From the NCBI GenBank assembly GCA_014871385.1, contig CM026425.1, positions 8,161,243 through 8,225,242 of the forward strand: a stretch of DNA of 64,000 bases, in the 5' to 3' direction. A model generated the notes under the pieces. The model was not told the DNA's origin. It ran no database searches and saw only the letters and a list, made by a program, of their open reading frames with translations. The stretch's first letter is position 1; each line of letters begins with the position of its first letter. A program made the position numbers and the translations under genes. The stretch comes from Ceratodon purpureus. Taxonomy: Eukaryota; Streptophyta; Bryopsida; Pseudoditrichales; Ditrichaceae. This document shows, in pieces, positions 61,841 through 64,000 of the stretch.

Positions 61841-62960
61841 GGTATGTCTGTCTGTCTGTTCAATTTTCTCTCTTTGAATGGTATCCTAACTCATACACTT
61901 GATTTATGCCACTGTGCTTGTGAACATAGATACATACAAGGTACTGGATAAATAAATAAACAGACAATTCACATCAATCTACTGTTTGTTTTATGTTTGT
62001 GTTTTGTAGACATAGTTCCTGTAGACATAGAGACAAGGTAGTGGACAAACAGACAGATCACATGAAACCACTGCTTGGTTTATGTTTCTGTACACATAGA
62101 TACAAGGTACTAGACAAACCAAACCGATGCTTGATTCACACCAACCCATCTGAGAGGTTTCAATCTTTCTATCTGTCTTTGAATTTCCTGCAAGCTCCCA
62201 ATTACTAGACAGGTTGGTTCAAGGATCATGGTAATCACTTTCAAATGGGGCAACACTTGTTCTGTTATGGACAACAGCAATGGATAGAATCTAGGTTACA
62301 GCCCAGTGAATGGATCAGTTTTGCTACCCAGTGAGTGGTTTAGCTCAGAAATCTCAAAGAGTGACTTAACCCTTGCCTTGTTTCATCTTGTCAATTATCT
62401 TCTAGTTTGAGAATTCTGGTTAGTTTGTGATTGATTGGAAGTTGTGGGAATTTCATGCTTAAACCCTGGGTTTTGCTGTTTGTTGTTTGTTGATGGGTGG
62501 TTGCGGAGAGTGGTGCTGGTTTTATGTTGGTTGGTGTGCTTGATGGTTTGAATTTCAAGTTTTTGCTTGACTAGCTTGTAGAAGAATTGGTGGAATTTAA
62601 TCAGTTTTACCCTAAACCCTGAATTTTCTCTCTGGAAGCATTGATTGTGTGGGCGTTGCTTGTTCGTGTCTGTTGTTAGTGTAGATGAGGATCTTAGTCT
62701 TGATTTTCTACACAACTGGGTTTAGTGGGTTGGAGTTTGTTGGAATTCATTCAGCTTATACCTTAGCTTAAACCCTAAGCCCGGGATTTCTTGTCATTTG
62801 TCTCTGTGTGCTTGCGGAAAGCGTGGGTGAAATGGTGTTCATGACGATTTTTAGTTTTGAGATTTGAATTAGTTGATCATGGGGAGCCTGGTTGATTGAG
62901 AGTTGCTGGATTTTGATGATTTCAACCTTAAACCCTAAACCCAGAGTGTTTTTTGTGCAG
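61841..62960 (+). promoter_or_regulatory. Leader intron with telo-box motifs
   Basis: A donor near 61841 and an acceptor (TTTTGTGCAG) at 62960 suggest a leader intron just before the ATG. Four telo-box-like AAACCCTAA/AAACCCTG strings occur at about 62456, 62608, 62767 and 62930. Such motifs in plant leaders mark translation-related and housekeeping genes. The intron also holds diverged repeats at 61926-62140. Confidence 0.5.
61926..62140. repeat. Diverged tandem repeat, about 85-bp unit
   Basis: Two and a half copies share ACATAGATACAAGGTACTGG, ACAAACAGACAGATCACAT and GTTTTATGTTT blocks in order, starting near 61926, 62010 and 62095. Confidence 0.65.
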
Positions 62961-62977
62961 GTAATTCATTTCGAAAG

Positions 62978-64000
62978 ATGGCGGTTGCTATGGCGATGAC
63001 CATGGCCGGCGCTCGCCCGTCGCTCTTTGAGCAGCACCCCTTCGTTCGCCTTCTGGAGCTTCCTGCTACAACGTCGTCGCCCCCCCTCCCAGTTCTTCAG
63101 GTGCGATTTGTGAACATTGTTGTGATATTTTTGCGTCTTGTTGAGTGTGATTGCATCGCTTACACATTCTTCCCAGAGAGATCATTATGTCAAAATCCAC
63201 CTGCTGGTCGATATGGAATTTTGAGGCGAATCAGTTTGGAGGAAGTGCTAATGCCACTGTTGTTGAACTTTAATGCTTGTGGCATTAACCGATTTGATAT
63301 ACATTGTTCACTTTCATGATGTCGTAATGCCATCATTTTTGGATTAATTTGATACTATCCCTTACTTTGTTTCCATATCGTGAATATCTTGGATCACTTA
63401 ATTCGATTAGGAATGAAGAATCCCTACTAGTGATACTTTGGTTGCATATCTGGCGAGATCATATTTGGCGCGAGATTATAATGTAGTGCTGCAGCAATTT
63501 AGTAGATGAAATTCTTTTTAATTCTTTTGTGTTTCTTTCGAAGTATCGAGTCTGTCTGTCGTCTCTGGGCGGACTTCTTCTGAGGTCATATGACATTTTC
63601 CTAACACACTTCGAGAGCCCAAGTTTGATGTGTGATTTTGCTTATTCGCTTTTGTCGTGAACCTCTTTTTCCAATCTCAGATTCCAAGTTGGTGTTTCCT
63701 TTGGTCTTCTTTCTAAGATATGAAGTACATTGACGTTTTTTTTTTTCCTTTTTCGAAGGACTTGTGTTGTAGAAGTCCATGGTTGCTGCTGACAATGGTG
63801 TAAAATTTATCTGTTATCATGTGCAGACTTCTAGAGGTCCTTCATTTGAGACAATCAATGGAGTTGTAACTCCAGACTTACCAATTAAAGCTTCTCTTAT
63901 CGAATACTTTCACTCTTTAGAATTGAAGCATATTTTGCCAAATTTGAGGCAAAAAAGTTTGAAGGAGGAGATTTCAAGCTTTGATTCATCACTTGATAGT
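62978..64000 (+). CDS. Unrecognised gene, 5' part, running off the window
   Basis: Exon 1 (62978-63100) encodes 41 residues beginning MAVAMAMTMAGARPSLF and joins in phase 0 to exon 2 (63827 to the window end), which begins TSRGPSFETINGVVTPDLP and continues open to 64000. The donor CAG|GTGCGA and acceptor GTGCAG are good. The N-terminus is rich in Ala and Met with Arg and Ser, and could be a targeting peptide, but it is not diagnostic. I do not recognise the family. The rest of the gene lies beyond the window. The telo-box-rich leader suggests a broadly expressed gene. Confidence 0.7.

Noticed and set aside
56816-62375. GGGTTAA at 56816 and TTAACCC at 62369 as ends of a large TTAA element
   Set aside because: The ends face outward in the wrong order for a single element, and neighbouring bases do not match.
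1-64000. CRISPR arrays, operons, ribosome-binding sites
   Set aside because: The window is eukaryotic nuclear DNA; no regularly spaced repeats with unique spacers are present.

Overview
The window is nuclear DNA of a land plant, most likely a bryophyte (moss). Genes are split by many short GT-AG introns, leaders are often spliced, and AT-rich gaps of several kb separate gene islands. The recognisable proteins are plant families: an OEP16-3/Tim17-type carrier, MPT1-type phosphate carrier, SPX-MFS vacuolar phosphate transporter, ULP2 SUMO protease, TBL O-acetyltransferase, and a plant BTB protein. Nothing bacterial or organellar is evident. The moss assignment is inference. All exon joins were made by hand from splice consensus and reading phase, and every proposed model closes in frame.

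Layout. At 0.4-2.8 kb there is an orphan methyltransferase 3' exon and a secreted Cys-rich repeat protein. At 4.5-7.4 kb lies a calponin-homology protein with a membrane anchor and half a LysM motif. At 7.7-12 kb there is a MITE, a foldback and an AT-rich desert with old duplications. At 12.3-23.2 kb come OEP16-3 (+), then a mitochondrial phosphate carrier (-) and a vacuolar SPX-MFS phosphate transporter (-), which place two phosphate transporters for different organelles side by side. At 25.9-33.0 kb a 16-exon ULP2-like SUMO protease fills the minus strand. At 34-37.5 kb is an AT-rich gap with a 519-bp element flanked by TTAA. At 38.1-44.7 kb are a BTB/POZ protein, a BAP31-like ER protein and a TBL/PMR5 acetyltransferase.

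From 46 to 62 kb the sequence is accessory-like. It holds a TA-flanked MITE, a decayed coiled-coil gene, a gene joining a U1-type zinc finger to a Tet-like 2OG-Fe(II) dioxygenase, an unassigned ORF next to it, a tRNA-like SINE candidate, a MULE-type MITE with a 9-bp target duplication, and two related TTAA/CCCC elements. The window ends in the first two coding exons of an unrecognised gene whose leader is rich in telo-box motifs.

The most unusual items are the zinc finger-dioxygenase gene (51.2-52.4 kb), the two TTAA-flanked element families with CCC...GGG ends, and the CH-TM-LysM fusion.
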